Assembly: GCA_029817715.1 (NCBI GenBank) | Contig: JARUPY010000083.1 | Span: 4,216,001 to 4,280,000, forward strand | Origin: Melastoma dodecandrum | Taxonomy: Eukaryota > Streptophyta > Magnoliopsida > Myrtales > Melastomataceae | Direction of reading: 5' to 3' | DNA length: 64,000 nucleotides | Shown here: positions 35,155-48,342 of the stretch, piece after piece | Position numbering within the stretch: position 1 is the stretch's first letter | Layout of the letters: every line of letters starts with the position of its first letter | The notes under the pieces: model-generated | The model's input: the letters and a program-made list of their open reading frames with translations, nothing else | The model's database searches: none | Told to the model about the DNA's origin: nothing | Position numbers and translations under genes: made by a program

Positions 35155-36893
35155 ATGAGGTTGTTCGATGGCTTCTTCAAGTCGAAATTTTGCAACAAGA
35201 GGTACGTGCCTCCGTAAACCCCTTCTTGCCGGTGCCAGCCGGCCTCTTCTCGCGCCATGATCCTTGACATTAAATTGTCTGTCCGTTGGGGCGGGGCGCT
35301 TGAATGCAGCAAGACGGCAATAAAGGCCACAAGGATGAGGTTAGAGACCATAAAGAAGAGAAGGATGGCAGTGGACAAGTTCCTGCGCAAGGACATTGCC
35401 GATCTCCTCAAGAATGAACTCGATATCAGTGCTTATGGCAGGGTAATCTACTCCCTGTTGAGAATTCACCACCGGCTTAAATTTGCTATCGTTGCCGGAT
35501 GTTATGGGTGCAATATCGATGCAGGCCGAACGTCTCCTGGTGGAGTGCAACCTGACTTTGTGCTACGACCTTGTCGATCAGTTCTGTGGATGCATTTCTT
35601 ATGCCCAGATCGTTGCCATGCAAAAACAGAGGTGATCTTTCCATTTTGTACATTAAAGAACTCGAAAAATTTGCACTCTCAATTGGAAGAAATTCAATCC
35701 TTGGAGGAAGAGAGTCGATTGAGATGTGTTGTGTTTATGTCGACTTCTTCTGCTGCAGCGAGTGCCCCGAGGAATGCAGAGAGGCCGTATCTTCCCTTAT
35801 GTATGCAGCTGAAAGATTCGGCGATCTGCCGGAGTTACGGGTGCTTCGGTCATTGTTTAGAGAGAAGTACGGGGACTCCCTCAATTCGTTCATTAACGAG
35901 GAGGTAAAAGTATCTGCAGAACTGAAGTCTAGGATGTCGTGAATTCAGCGATGACGGGGTTTCTGTTGGTCTTTTTTCTTCTTTCAAGTTCGTGAGGAGG
36001 TTGACATCAAAGTCGTCTTCCAAGGACATGAAGCTTCAGTTGATGAGAGACATCGCGGTCGAGTTCTCAGTGGACTGGAACTCAAAGGTGCTTGAGCAGA
36101 GGCTCTTTGTCCCGAATTCTCCAGAACAGGTAAGAACTGTCGAAACTTAGTTATATGGTTTCGAAGCATTGGGCGTCGATGCCCCTCGGTATGTCAGGCC
36201 AAGTAAGTGAATTCTCGGTTTTGACAGGGGATCGACAATGACAACAAAAGCAACCCCCCCACGAACGAAGAAACCGAAAGGAACGAGAAGGGCTTAAACC
36301 TGTATCCGAGGAAGGGCTCGACAGATAACTTGCAGAAGTCGACTAGTAGCAGCAGTGATGACGACATGACTGAATCGTACGGAAATTCCGACGTGCATGG
36401 CATAGAGAAGCAAAGTCCGAGTTCCGCTTCATATCCTCCGGATGAAGGGGTGATGCCGAAGCAGCCTCTGTTGTACAGGGACATTATCCCTCCTTACGTC
36501 AAAAGCAAGGCTGATACAGTCGATTCTGTTCAAGATAAGCCAAAGCCACGGTCTGTTCGGCAGCGGAGACTGAATCCGCCACCCGGGAGTGAATCCACTG
36601 GATTCGAGTCCATATCCCCACAAGCGAACAGAGTCAACAGGGAGGAGAAGGAGACGGACAAGAACTCCCCCAATAAGCCAGACGGCATTGCTGATAAACA
36701 TGCACCAGCTAGGACAACATCACTTCCGCCGGAAAAGACGATGCCGGGAGAAGTGAACGAAACAGGAAAGGGCCACCGCCGATCCGCTTCACTGCAGCCG
36801 GACATGCTGGCACACCACGTCCACCCAAATCTGCCCACCAACTATGCAGACTTCGTGGCGAGGCTTGCGGCTCTCAGAGGGGAGATGAGGTAA
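35155..36893 (+). CDS. IST1-like ESCRT regulator
   Basis: A regulator of Vps4 activity in the multivesicular body pathway (IST1 domain). Exons: 35155-35201, 35310-35442, 35525-35631, 35759-35903, 35989-36129, 36228-36893. It starts MRLFDGFFKSKFCNKR, then SKTAIKATRMRLETIKKRRM, FLRKDIADLLKNELDISAYG, AERLLVECNLTLCYDLVDQF, CPEECREAVSSLMYAAERFG and FREKYGDSLNSFINEEFVRR: a complete IST1 domain of about 190 residues. The last exon encodes a polar, Ser/Pro-rich, probably disordered tail ending in FVARLAALRGEMR. Plant IST1-like proteins vary most in this tail, which usually carries interaction motifs. All borders are GT..AG and phases agree. Its likely place of action is the endosome surface with ESCRT-III and the SKD1 ATPase. 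Confidence 0.93.
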
Positions 36894-38199
36894 CTCCATC
36901 AAAATCATCAGCAGCAGCAATACATACGCATACATGGGTCTGTGTAGTGTCGTCAGACAGGATAGGACAAAAGGAGGGAGACCACCGGAGGTCATCAAAT
37001 TTGATCCTTTCGAACGTTGTCTGACTGTCTGGACCCCAACCCATACCCAGTACCGGGATCGTGGGTCGTGTGTAACATATATATATGTATAAAACCAAAT
37101 GCAGAGTACAAAGTTGGAACTGGACAAAACTGTGTGCTTGTTGCCTGTCGTTAAATTTTGTGTCCCCAAAGTTTAGTTCATTTAGATGAGGAGGCAGCAT
37201 TGTGAGAAGCCACCTCAAGGTCCTGAAACAAGTGGTTGCTGTTAAACTATATAATATAAATGAAGTATTATTTAATAATTTAAGTTTTTAGTTCAAATAT
37301 TAAGGTATTAACGAATTGCTCGAATCTGTACAGAAGTCAAACGATTCATTTGCCACATAGCACAAAAAACGACCAAGAGACTTATACTGAGAAGTAAAAG
37401 CTAATAAAGAACATGTATAAACTGCAATATGGTTTCTTTTCTCGAACAAAAGAAAATTACTTCAAGAACTGGAGACTCTCTCTCTGGATAGATGCGTGGA
37501 CGAAGGCTTCTGTTGACCATAAGAGACAAACCTTTCATCGCGAAAGATTATAACACCATAATCATCACGGTGACGGATAACACGCCCCACAGATTGATTT
37601 ACGGCTCACGATGCCTGTTGGCTGTACCATTCTTCTCCAGAAAGAATGAACACAAAAATATTGTTAGCTACTACTACACACTTCTCGACAAGAAGCATCC
37701 CAAAGTTTTTTCTCCACCGCAGGGTCGCACGAAGCAGAAACTGTAAGAAAAACTCATCTAATTCGGAATCATTATACAAGACACGAAAAAGTACGGAAAA
37801 CAGAATTACGTAACTGACGTTAACATACATTTATAATAATTCGATTATTAAGTCTTTAACGTGATCTCTATTTCAGTACCGTTATCCGATGAGATCTGCA
37901 AAACACATGGTGAAATCGGTGATCTGGGTCTTTTTCTTACTTACTTGACGAGAGCCGATGGAGCACTATTATTAGGGTTTTTGGGTAAGTGGGAGAGGGG
38001 ACCTAGCGCATATTAATATAAGGTGTGACGGGCCCTTCCATCACGGGCTTACGTCAACGCACTGAGCTTACACCGAATGCCGTTCAGCCCACATCAATAA
38101 CAAATCGAAATGCCGAAATAGCTCAAATAAAAGAACACCCATATATGTACGAGCTATCATGCATTATCACGTATATCGTAACACAGCCCAATTTTTGAA

Positions 38200-41100
38200 A
38201 ACTTAAATCAGTAATTGATTATAGCACAACATAATTTTTTATAAAACAAAATAAAATAATAAAAAGTAAAATAAAATTTTAACTTTCTCCCACTTGGACT
38301 ATGATCAATTACAAAGCTTTTAAAACATTTTAGTTTTGAAAATGACTCTCAGGTTGTATACAATATGGCCATAGCAAAAACACAATATACGAGACAACAT
38401 CTAAAAAACAACCTCGACCATCAATGCTACTAACACTGAACCATAGCCGTTGTCACACCATTTAGCGGTGTTGAACAACCATAATCACAAGCCCTGGCAA
38501 CACTAACATCAATAGGTTAATGTGGTGGTGTAGCCGAAAAAAACATCTCTGAATGTGATCTGATTGATGTTGTTTTCGGTCGGTCCTCATCTTTCTGTAA
38601 CCTTCTGCCCAGAATGAGCCAGAAAGACAATAGAGCAAAACTGCTCTATAACATGTCTCATAAACCTTAATGCGCGCAAACTGCACAATGCCTTATTAGA
38701 GACAAACTATATTGACAAAACCGTCATACTCAAAACCAAGCACCAAATCTCAAGATTTTTTTTAATAATCAAATAACTCCGTAACCTTTACATTTATCTG
38801 AAGTCGGAGTGCATAATCCGTAACCTTTATACTTTAGAAAAATCAGAGTATTCACCTGTACCCTTAATGCTTCAAAGAAGCCAGATGCAATCAACTCCCT
38901 TCGCAACCTTAATATATCACTAAGTCAGAGAAAACCCTCTCTGGAAACTTGAATACTTAATGAAATCGGAGGAGTCATACGTAAGTCGGATGCAACCGAA
39001 TGTATCCGTCACCTCTATATTGAACCAAGGTCAGAGAATACTCTCTGTAACTTGTATACCTCGGTAAAATCGGGGTAATCATTCGTAAACTTTATGCCTC
39101 AAAGAAGCCGAATGAAATAAACCAAGCACTACTGCTCTATATGTCTCAAAACATAAATATCTCGAGAAACCATTTATGGTGTCATACGAGACATACAAAC
39201 TTGACATAGCCGTCACACTCAAGATAAACACCGGATTTGGAGATTTTCAACTTTGTGCACATAACCAAAACGAAAGTAATTGATGATCATCAAAATAAAC
39301 AAATACATGTATCAAACATGTGTCCAAAATGATTGTTCATAAATATGTCTTTCAATCAAGACATAGATATGAAGCTCCCACTAACCAAGCAAATCAAAAT
39401 ACATGCCACATATAATAATAAGAAGGGCTCGCTAGGCTCCACATGGTATGTCACTTGGTTAGAAATGAAACAATACTCACAGAAAATCTTTATATGACAT
39501 TACTTTCTAATTACAACATAAAAGATTTATAAAAATTTCACCGAAAACTCTTAAACTTGTTTATTGATTATATGCATATTTTAAAATAAGCTCCCACAGA
39601 TCTAATCAACTTTAGAAACAAACTTTCATAATCGATCTCACATATGTAATGAAATCAAGGGCTCCCACATGTTTATTGAGACACATATTTAAATCTCCAT
39701 ATCTTTGGCTAAGTTGCTACTAAGAAATACTTCATTATTTGATTGCGTATCACTCTTCACATAATTTATAACTAAGCAGTCAAAGTCATCTGGCTATAAT
39801 CACAAATGATACGTATTCACAACTATCACAATACATATCACATAAGTGACTCCACGAATCTCAACAAGCGAGTCGCTTTGGCGATTAAACACCTGTATCA
39901 TCATGTGAAATCTCCCATATCGGGATGCTTATCAAACCCTCCCTCCCAACTCAACAATCAAGTTGAATACTAGAAAAATAAATTATGTGAACCCATAATT
40001 AATGTAATATATTATCACATAAGCAGATTTCATATATCTCAACGAGCGAGTCGCTTTGGCAATCAAGTGCCCGTATCATCATGTGAAATCTTCCAATTCC
40101 AGGATGCTCGTAAAACCTTGTTTAGCCCACAAGCAAATAAAGTGACATACTCAAGAAATTCACGTTGATACGTAAGTACACATTAAGATTTACCCTCTTA
40201 TACAAGTCAATTCAAGACCTCGTAATATTTATCATTTTAAGAAAACCAAAAGAAACTATTTATACATGAACCAGTGAGCAACCGATAGTATAACGACTAT
40301 CAAATAGAGACCAACCCAATGATCTCCATAGAAATACTTGAAATGCACCAAATGTAAGAATCAGACACCTTTTGGACAGAAAGGTCCCTACACCAGTACA
40401 CCCAAGTCTCCGAATATACTCTCAACAAGATTTAAAAAATCACACATGTCACTCGAGTGAACCCAAAAACAAGGCTAGCACTAAACTATCTTAGTTCAGT
40501 AAAGTGTCAATCATAACCAGTTCCCTCAGGGCGTAACTCTAAGTGAGCCACTTTAACAGCCAAATACTCAAAGCACAAATATGACACTTCTCACTTGTTG
40601 AGAACATTTGCGATTGTAAGAAATTTTCAGATGTCACTCTGATTGGGCCACTTTGGTAGCCAAACAACCAGATCACAAATCTAAAGTAACTCACCTGGAT
40701 GCACGTGCCTATGAAACACCTCGCCTGTCCCTGCAAATGAGCCACTTTAGCAGCCAAACGCTTACAGCACAAATACGAAGTAACTCCCCTTGCTCACATA
40801 ATTATGCATACAATTATCTTATGTATGTCAACTTAGACCAACAAGTCAAATAATGGTTCATAAAAGCCTCAAATCGAATAACAACCATGGTTAATAAATT
40901 TATTTACTCTCTAAATATTATATATCTTTCAAATACTTTTGGTGCAATCACACACCAACTAAGAGAGTAATGTTTTAAACTACATCGAAAGAATAACCAC
41001 GTCTCGACTCTATTAAATAATAGGTTTTCTCCTAAAAGCACAAGGCAGTTACAGGGATAAAATATAATTATAGGGACAAAGTTATCTTATTTAACCTATC
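38200..41100. repeat. Retroelement-like non-coding block with internal repeats
   Basis: CTCCCAC blocks (38287, 39378, 39590, 39661) are common near the ends of plant copia elements read in reverse. Degenerate units of about 60-100 bp around CCGTAACCTTTA and AAGAAGCC recur from 38777 to 39110. A unit with CGAGTCGCTTTGG and GTATCATCATGTGAAATC occurs at 39865-39913 and again at 40046-40094. Three units with GCCACTTT..AGCCAAA occur at 40544, 40647 and 40740. No polyprotein frame was found, so class and orientation are tentative. Confidence 0.45.
40544..40780. repeat. Three tandem copies of a ~97-bp unit
   Basis: GAGCCACTTTAACAGCCAAA (40543), GGGCCACTTTGGTAGCCAAA (40646) and GAGCCACTTTAGCAGCCAAA (40739) start three successive units, each followed by a conserved CACAAAT. 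Spacing is about 103 and 93 bp. Confidence 0.65.
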
Positions 41101-43479
41101 ATTTCATAGTCGACATAGTAGCCTCCACATTATAATGACTAATTCAATCCCAATGAATGTCTCGGCCTATGTTATCTTCGATAACCAAAATTCATAATTG
41201 TTCTAAACTTACAAATAGAAATCAAGATTTGATTTCATATCATATAATTTTAAAATCAAAATCCATTTAGCATGTAACCACTAATGCAGAAAAACTAGTG
41301 ATGTTGTAAGAATACGGGTCCCAACCAATCAAATCAATGAAGCTTTTGTTACTCAGATGCTCATCTTGTTTAATAAATCAACTAAGCACAAAGAACACTA
41401 AAATCACAATCAGCAGAGTCCCCATAATCAAACCATACAAGGAATAATTACCGAATGAAACCTAATGCAAGCAGGCGGCTTTGACAGTGAGAATTGGATC
41501 CTAAATTCCAATAATTTCCAATAAATAAAGCTCCCATCTTTGTAAGAAGTCAATGAATTCCACGGGAGTTCCAATGCCAAACTAAAAACAGATCGACTAT
41601 ATTTTATTTCTTCATAATTCCCCCCGATCCCAGTTATACTAATGTGCTTGGAATCTATAGAACAACGCATGATTTTACACTCGGTTCATTTCCATCAAAT
41701 TTGTTGTCAAACTGCATATCATTTTCATTCCCGATGCTTCCTTCATTGCCTAAAGTTTCTTTTGGACTTACAATCCGAAGATTTTGAGGTCACTTTGAAA
41801 CGCCTGACAACACTACCATTGACTTGCAACTTTGATGTCAGGCTAGAGAGATCTTGAATTTCACTACCACTGGGATATAATGTTGGATTAGAAACTTCAG
41901 AGCAATCATCTTTTCCTAAGGCAAATCCTTCGCCTGTCTTTTAATGGGAAAGGTATACAACTCATCACCATTCAACTACAAATGGCTGACAGTAATGTAG
42001 CCATTTATGTACATATATTCATCATATTAATACTTTCACAAGGTGCCATGACCACCGTAGTGCGTCTTCCACCCACTCCTCCGAGAGCCTCCCGGAAACC
42101 GGAGCAGGTAACGACCGCGGGTGACGTTACCTCCCCACACTCCTCCAACATCACAGCTGGGTACGCACCGGAGTGCCGGTGGACTGATCTCCACCTCATG
42201 CGAAAACAATGGACAATTCGCAACAAGGTAATATATCAAGTCACTATTCCCAAAGAAATAGCATCATAATTGCAGCGGAGGAGAAACGAGTCAATTGCAG
42301 AGAAAGCAAAATCGTCAACCCACCATTTACAGACGAATCCGTGGAAAGATGATTTGTTGGTATCGTTTGGTCTGGAGTAGGCCCATTTACAGACGAATGG
42401 GCTGGAATAGGCCCATTTACAGAAGCCCAAACTACCTGCAGGCCAACACCTCCGCCCGCCGTTGTCGTCCGCTCGTTGCGGGTCCTCTGACAATACTCGC
42501 GGTGCGGGGTAGAACTCTCTAGAAGGTTGGAGGCGATCTCTAGACCAATCCAGCGGAAAAAAGCTCCTTCACGACATAACCATTTAACTTCTCCTCCTCT
42601 CCCCATCATCCAGGCACCGTAACGACTCGTCGAGGTCTCCAGAACCGCCGCCAACTGCTGCTCCTCGATCTTTCTACCGCGTTAGGTCAGACCCCCGCGC
42701 CGTTGTCGCCCCCTCGGGAATCTTTGTCGATTGTTTTTTGTTGCACTCTCTCGGACGTGTTACGTTTAGATCTGTGCATGGGATGCTTCTTGACAGTTCG
42801 GTGATGTGGTTCCCTGATCTGGTCTCTCCGATTTTGTTAAAATTTCGAGCTGGAGTCGCGTTTTTTGGTGAATCTACAGTTCGTAGGTTTGATGTTGTTT
42901 GTTGATTTGCGAGGCGAAGGCCCTAAGTATTGGTTGTTTGGCGATATCTGCGTGATGCGGTTGGTAATGGTTGTTCAACGCTACCATTGATGATCTAGTG
43001 TTGCTTGGGGGTGAGGGCGGATGGCTTATGGACACTTGGCGAGGAGCATAAGCCTACAAACGTGTGATTTGGCTAGAAGGACCATATTTCTTTTCAGTTT
43101 GCATTTGCGGTGCAGTCTCTTCCTTCAACGAAAGCTACGTGCTATTTTTGTGTGGTTTTGAAAACCAAATGGAACTGTTGATACTTCCTCTTATTATTTG
43201 GTAAAATATGGAGCGAATTTGATCCAACAGTAATACAGCAATAGCAACTGAAGAGTCATCATATTGTTGGTTATGTGATTGGCTAATGTTGTGCCCTTGT
43301 TCCGTCTACGTACCAGAACTGTAGCATTCATTTGCAGTTTTGGGAATGCTTTTCTTTTTCTCTTTTGATGGTCTCTTCCAGCATGCTGCTTATGAGGTTT
43401 CCTTGCCTTTGCAATGTTTACTCCGGAGGTTTCTTAGTTATTTTCTTCCTTGCCAGACTGAATATCGCCTTATAAGAAA

Positions 43480-46400
43480 ATGAGTGTCGTGGGATTTGAT
43501 TTTGGAAACGAGAGCTGCATTGTAGCTGTTGCAAGGCAGAGGGGGATCGATGTCGTCCTCAATGATGAGTCGAAGAGAGAAACTCCTGCTATCGTTTGCT
43601 TTGGAGAGAAGCAGAGATTTGTTGGTACTGCAGGCGCTGCCTCCACGATGATGAACCCAAAGAATTCTATATCCCAGATTAAGCGCTTGATCGGCCGCAA
43701 GTTCTCTGACCCTGAACTTCAGAGAGACCTTAAGACACTGCCTTTTCAGGTCAGTGAAGGTCCTGATGGCTTCCTATTGATTCACGCACGGTACTTGGGA
43801 GAATCCAAGGTGTTCACACCAACCCAAGTACTTGGTATGATGCTATCGAATCTTAAGGGGATAGCTGAGAAGAATCTGAATGCGGGTGTTGTTGACTGTT
43901 GCATTGGGATTCCTGCATACTTCACCGACCTCCAAAGAAGAGCCGTCCTAGATGCTGCCACCATTGCGGGGTTACATCCCTTGCAGTTAATTCATGAGAC
44001 TACTGCAACTGCCCTGGCCTATGGTATTTACAAGACCGATTTGCCTGAGAACGATCCGCTGAATGTCGCATTCATTGACATTGGCCATTCAAGCATGCAG
44101 GTCTGCGTTGCTGCCTTTAAGAAGGGGCAATTGAAGGTATTGGCCCATTCATATGATCAAAATCTGGGAGGACGAGATTTTGATGAGGTCTTGTTCCAAC
44201 ATTTTGCTGCAAAGTTCAAGGAACAATACAAGATCGATATATATCAAAATGCAAGAGCTTGCTTAAGGCTTAGGACTGCCTGTGAAAAGCTAAAGAAAGT
44301 CCTGAGTGCAAATCCAGAGGCACCATTGAACATTGAGTGCTTAATGGATGAAAAAGATGTGAGGGGTTTCATTAAGAGAGATGAATTTGAACAAATCAGT
44401 GCACCTATACTAGAGAGGGTTAAAAAACCTCTGGAGATAGCACTTGCGGAAACTGGTCTTTCTGTGGAGAACATTCATACTGTCGAGGTTGTTGGTTCAG
44501 GTTCTCGGGTCCCTGCTATTGTGAAAATACTGACGGAGTTTTTTGGGAAAGAACCCAGGCGTACAATGAATGCTAGTGAGTGTGTCGCCAGGGGATGTGC
44601 CCTGGAATGTGCCATCTTGAGTCCTACTTTTAAAGTGCGGGAGTTCCAGGTATATTTTTTGGGAACATTTTGTTTTTGCAATTGTGCCGTGGTGTTCTTA
44701 TTGTTTGTCGATGTTGTTGTTCCTTCATTTTCGTTTTGATCTTTCATAGCTTATAGATATATTTCATGATTGACTCAATCTGTTTCAATCATTCTAAAGA
44801 AAACAGATAACTGGCATTGTTTGTATTTTTCTAGTTTTGTTTTCTCACATGGTCGCTGGTTAACCGTCCTCTCCTTCTGCTGATCTAGGTGAATGAAAGT
44901 TTTCCATTTTCTATATCTATGTCGTGGAAAGGCACTGCACCCGAAGCAGAGAATGGAGGAGTCGGGAGTCATCAAAGTACTGTCGTGTTTCCTAAGGGAA
45001 ATCCTATACCGAGTGCGAAAGCCTTGACATTTTACAGATCAGGCACATTTTCCATTGATGTCCAATATGCAGATCCTGCTGACTTGTCCGGGTCAGCAAA
45101 GATCAGTACATATACGGTAAGAACATTTTCCATAAATAATGCTTTGGTTGAGTATCTGGACTTACTGATTGCTCTCATCAAATACAATAAGCTAATTAAT
45201 TAATGTTGCAGATTGGTCCCTTCCAATGTAAAGCTGAGAGAGCCAAAGTTAAAGTTAAAGCTCGCCTGAACTTGCATGGGATTGTGTCCGTGGAAGCAGC
45301 TACAGTAAGTCATTCTGGCTTGACATGGATTCCTGATGCTCTGTAGTATTGATCGTATTATGGTAACAGTGTCGTGTGGTTGCGCAGCTTTTGGAAGAAG
45401 AGGAAGTCGATATACCTGTCACTAAAGAAGATGCAAGCCAGATGGAAACTGAGGAAACTTTGGGGGCTGCAGCAGCTAGTTCCACTGATGCCGATGCGAA
45501 CATGCAAGATCCCAAAGGAACTGGTGAGGCCGGAGCTGATACTTCGAATGTGGAGAATGGTGTCCCGGATTCAGGGGACAAACCTGTACAGATGGAGACG
45601 GAGACAAAGGTTGGTAGAGTTCTTGTGCAGCGATGCCTGATTTGAACATCTTTGGTTCTGTTTTATTTCTTGATTTGACCGCTTTAGCACCATCTTCATG
45701 TACTGATGAAAAGAAGCTTCACCTGACAAGTGTGCTTGGGTCAATGCATGCATGGTCATGTAGCTCGTTTCTGCTATCATACTTGAAAGAATTACAGTAT
45801 TGAGGGATCTGTCTTGATATATGGATTGAATAAGCTTTCTCGTTTTCACTTTGATGAAACTATGGAATACTTGTCAATTTAAATGTAGGCCGAGGCCTCA
45901 AAGAGGAAGGTGAAGAAAACCAACTTGCCGGTTACCGAACTCATCTATGGAGGCTTATCCAGAGGAGACCTACAGGCAGCTATTGAAAAGGAGTTTGAGA
46001 TGGCCTTGCAGGACAGGGTCATGGAAGAAACGAAGGACAAAAAGAATGCTGTTGAAGCTTATGTCTACGAAATGAGAAACAAGGTAAGACTTCTTGGGTA
46101 CTGTTGCTCATCTTTGTTTTTCTACCTTCTGTCTCTCGATATAAAATGATGAATAGGTTTAGGCATTTTCCATCTTTTAACCTTTTTATTTGCTTTTCTT
46201 CTTTCCTAAGCTCAATGACAAGTACCAGGAGTTCGTCACTGACTCAGAGAGAGAGCAGTTTACTTCTACCCTCCAGGAGGTTGAGGATTGGTTATATGAG
46301 GACGGCGAAGATGAAACAAAAGGAGTATATGTTGCCAAGCTCGAAGAGCTGAAGAAGGTATCATTTTCACAATTAAGGTTGGTTGTAATGTTAGATCTGT

Positions 46401-47087
46401 CTGATATATGCATCTGTCTCTAATTGTTTTGTCTCTGCAGCAAGGTGACCCTATCGAACACCGTTATAAGGAGTACATGGACAGAGGAGCAGTTCTTGAT
46501 CAGCTAATGTACTGCATCAACAGTTACAGAGAAGCCGCCGTATCCACCGATCCGAAGTTTGATCATATTGACTTGGCTGAGAAGCAGAAGGTGAAGCCCC
46601 GCTGCCCTTGTTTTCCCCTCATCTTCAATGACAACGTGGTTAAGATTTCTTATTTGTTAACCGCTGCAGGTGTTGAATGAATGTTTTGAGGCGGAGGCCT
46701 GGTTAAGAGAAAAGAAGCAACAACAGGAATCACTCTCTAAGCACGCAACTCCGGTACTTTTGTCAAGCGAGGTGAAAAAGAAGGCGGAGGCTGTCGACAG
46801 GTATATATACATTAAAGATGACGTGTATAGTGGTGTATGAAAGACTGCGAATTAGGGGGTCGTGGTTCTCCCATTTCATGCATATTAATGTTCCACCGTG
46901 CTGTTTCAGGATCTGCCGTCCGATAATGATGAAACCGAAGCCCCCCAAGCCAGCTACGCCTGAAGTGCCGCCGCAAGCTGCCCCTGGTGAGCAGAGTAAC
47001 GATGGGGATGCCAAAATGAGCGACGTGAAGGATGATGCCCCCGGCGAAGCCTCACAAGACCCAATGGATGCAGATAGATCAGCTTGA
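43480..47087 (+). CDS. Hsp110-type heat shock protein 70 (HSP70-14/15-like)
   Basis: A cytosolic Hsp110/SSE-type chaperone that acts as nucleotide-exchange partner for canonical HSP70. Exons: 43480-44649, 44889-45116, 45212-45304, 45388-45609, 45889-46083, 46211-46357, 46441-46590, 46670-46800, 46910-47087. The ATPase domain starts MSVVGFDFGNESCIVAVARQ and contains NPKNSISQIKRLIGRKF, FIDIGHSSMQVCV, NLGGRDFDEVLFQHFA and VVGSGSRVPAI. GFDFGNE in place of the canonical HSP70 GIDLGT start is the Hsp110 mark. A beta domain follows, then an acidic insert (exon 4, rich in Glu/Asp/Thr) and an extended helical domain (EEVEDWLYEDGEDE-like, VLNECFEAEAWLREKKQQQ). The C-terminus is QDPMDADRSA rather than EEVD. 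Length is about 835 residues, normal. No perfect heat-shock element was seen in the nearby upstream DNA. Confidence 0.95.
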
Positions 47088-48342
47088 CCAGCTAATCTGG
47101 CTTGTCTGGGCTGGGCCGATCTGGGCTGGCCCGAGCAGAGCTAAAGCTCCTCCTATCAGTCTGCCATCGCAATCCTTTTTTGATAGTGCCCTGGCCTGCC
47201 ACTTGCTAAATTATTAAGGGGCTTTGTTTCGGACAATTCAAGAACATCAGATTCGAGGAGCCCTGGTTTGATTTGGTTAAAACTCATCTTTTTTAAAAGT
47301 TATATATACGCTACAAGTAGAATTACGTACTCGTCTAATTCTGAGGGAGTTTTTGAGGTATTTGCGTATGCGCGCATTTCGTTTCCTGGTCTCACTTCTT
47401 ACTGATTTTTTTTTTTATTTGTGGGGTTGGGGGAGGAGACCATCTGTATCATTGTCGTCCGGTTTTAATGACGACATTGTCCTCGACTTTTTTTCTCTAC
47501 AGAGCCACACAATTACTTCCTTGGATCCAACCCTCACAGGACGCAGACAAAAGGGACGTGAGGGTGATTCCGTAAATTCAACCCCGGGACTCCGGTCGAG
47601 CGATGCGACGCCGCTTCACGGCGCGCGTGCGCCCCAACTCCCTCACGCACTCTCTATCTGGGTAGGGAGAGGAAACAAAACGGGGGACTTGTCGTCTTTT
47701 CATTTCACGCCTCAAAAAGAGGAGACACGGTGAGAGAAGAACTGGAAGAGGAGAAGTAAAAATGGTCTGAGCAAAGGCAACGGACAGACGAGGCGAAGAC
47801 TTTCCCTTCCCGTGAGCTGCTACGATTGTGTACGGATAGAGGAGGAGGAGGGGGGGGGGGGGGGGGGTGGGAGGGGGAAGGTACTGATTGGTTGACTGAC
47901 CCTAGCGGATTCTCTCAGCCGATGGAAGCTGAAACCGAGGTGGATTCTCCCATCCGAGTTCTCAATCCGTCGCATTTCCGTCTGTTGCTTTGCCGACGTT
48001 GCTCTGATTTTTGTTGTTGTGATTTTCTCTTTGGGTGTTCTGGATTGATGACCTCGTTTCTTTTCTTTAATTGCTCCTTTTTTGGTTGTCGGTTTGCTTA
48101 TATTTAGCGGGTTGAGTGTGAGGAGTGGTTGCTTGTGGACACTCCCCCCCAACCCCGATTGTACGTTCGGAGTCTGTGGTTGTTGGTGCTGGATTAGCCG
48201 GTGGTTTAGTGTGTTGAGCAATTTGTTCATTGGGATTTCTTTTGACCTTGTCGCCCTCTGCAGTGACGGGCCAGTGACGCGCGGAAATGCGGCAGCCCGG
48301 ACTTTGCTGTCATGAGTAGCAGCATTAGGCCGAGCTCCTCCA
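47088..48342. other. HSP70 3' flank and FLZ promoter/leader
   Basis: 47088 to about 47350 is probable 3' UTR of the HSP70 gene. The rest is upstream of the FLZ gene and includes a GGA-rich stretch with an 18-base G run (47850-47867). A leader intron before the ATG at 48343 is possible; AG sites occur but none could be fixed. Confidence 0.5.
47850..47867 (+). repeat. Homopolymer run of 18 G within a G-rich tract
   Basis: The run follows GGAGGAGGAG and is followed by TGGGAGGGGG. It could form a G-quadruplex on the + strand. It lies about 480 bp before the FLZ start codon. Confidence 0.85.

Larger units (their letters stand above)
36894..43479. other. 6.6-kb repeat-rich region between IST1-like and HSP70 genes
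   Basis: 36894 to about 37230 is 3' UTR of the IST1-like gene. From about 37.3 to 41.9 kb the DNA is AT-rich, has no gene and carries nested degenerate repeats, consistent with the non-coding part of a retroelement. From about 42.6 kb onward lies the promoter, leader and probable 5' UTR intron of the HSP70 gene; a CAG just before 43459 could be its acceptor. Short open frames at 41.6-42.5 kb show no family features. Confidence 0.55.

Noticed and set aside
42384..42430. Duplicated GGCCCATTTACAGA segment as a regulatory repeat
   Set aside because: Two short copies only, in sequence of no known function; too little to call.
42480..42560. Heat-shock element before the HSP70 gene
   Set aside because: CTAGAAGGTTGGAG only partly fits GAAnnTTC; no perfect site was seen.
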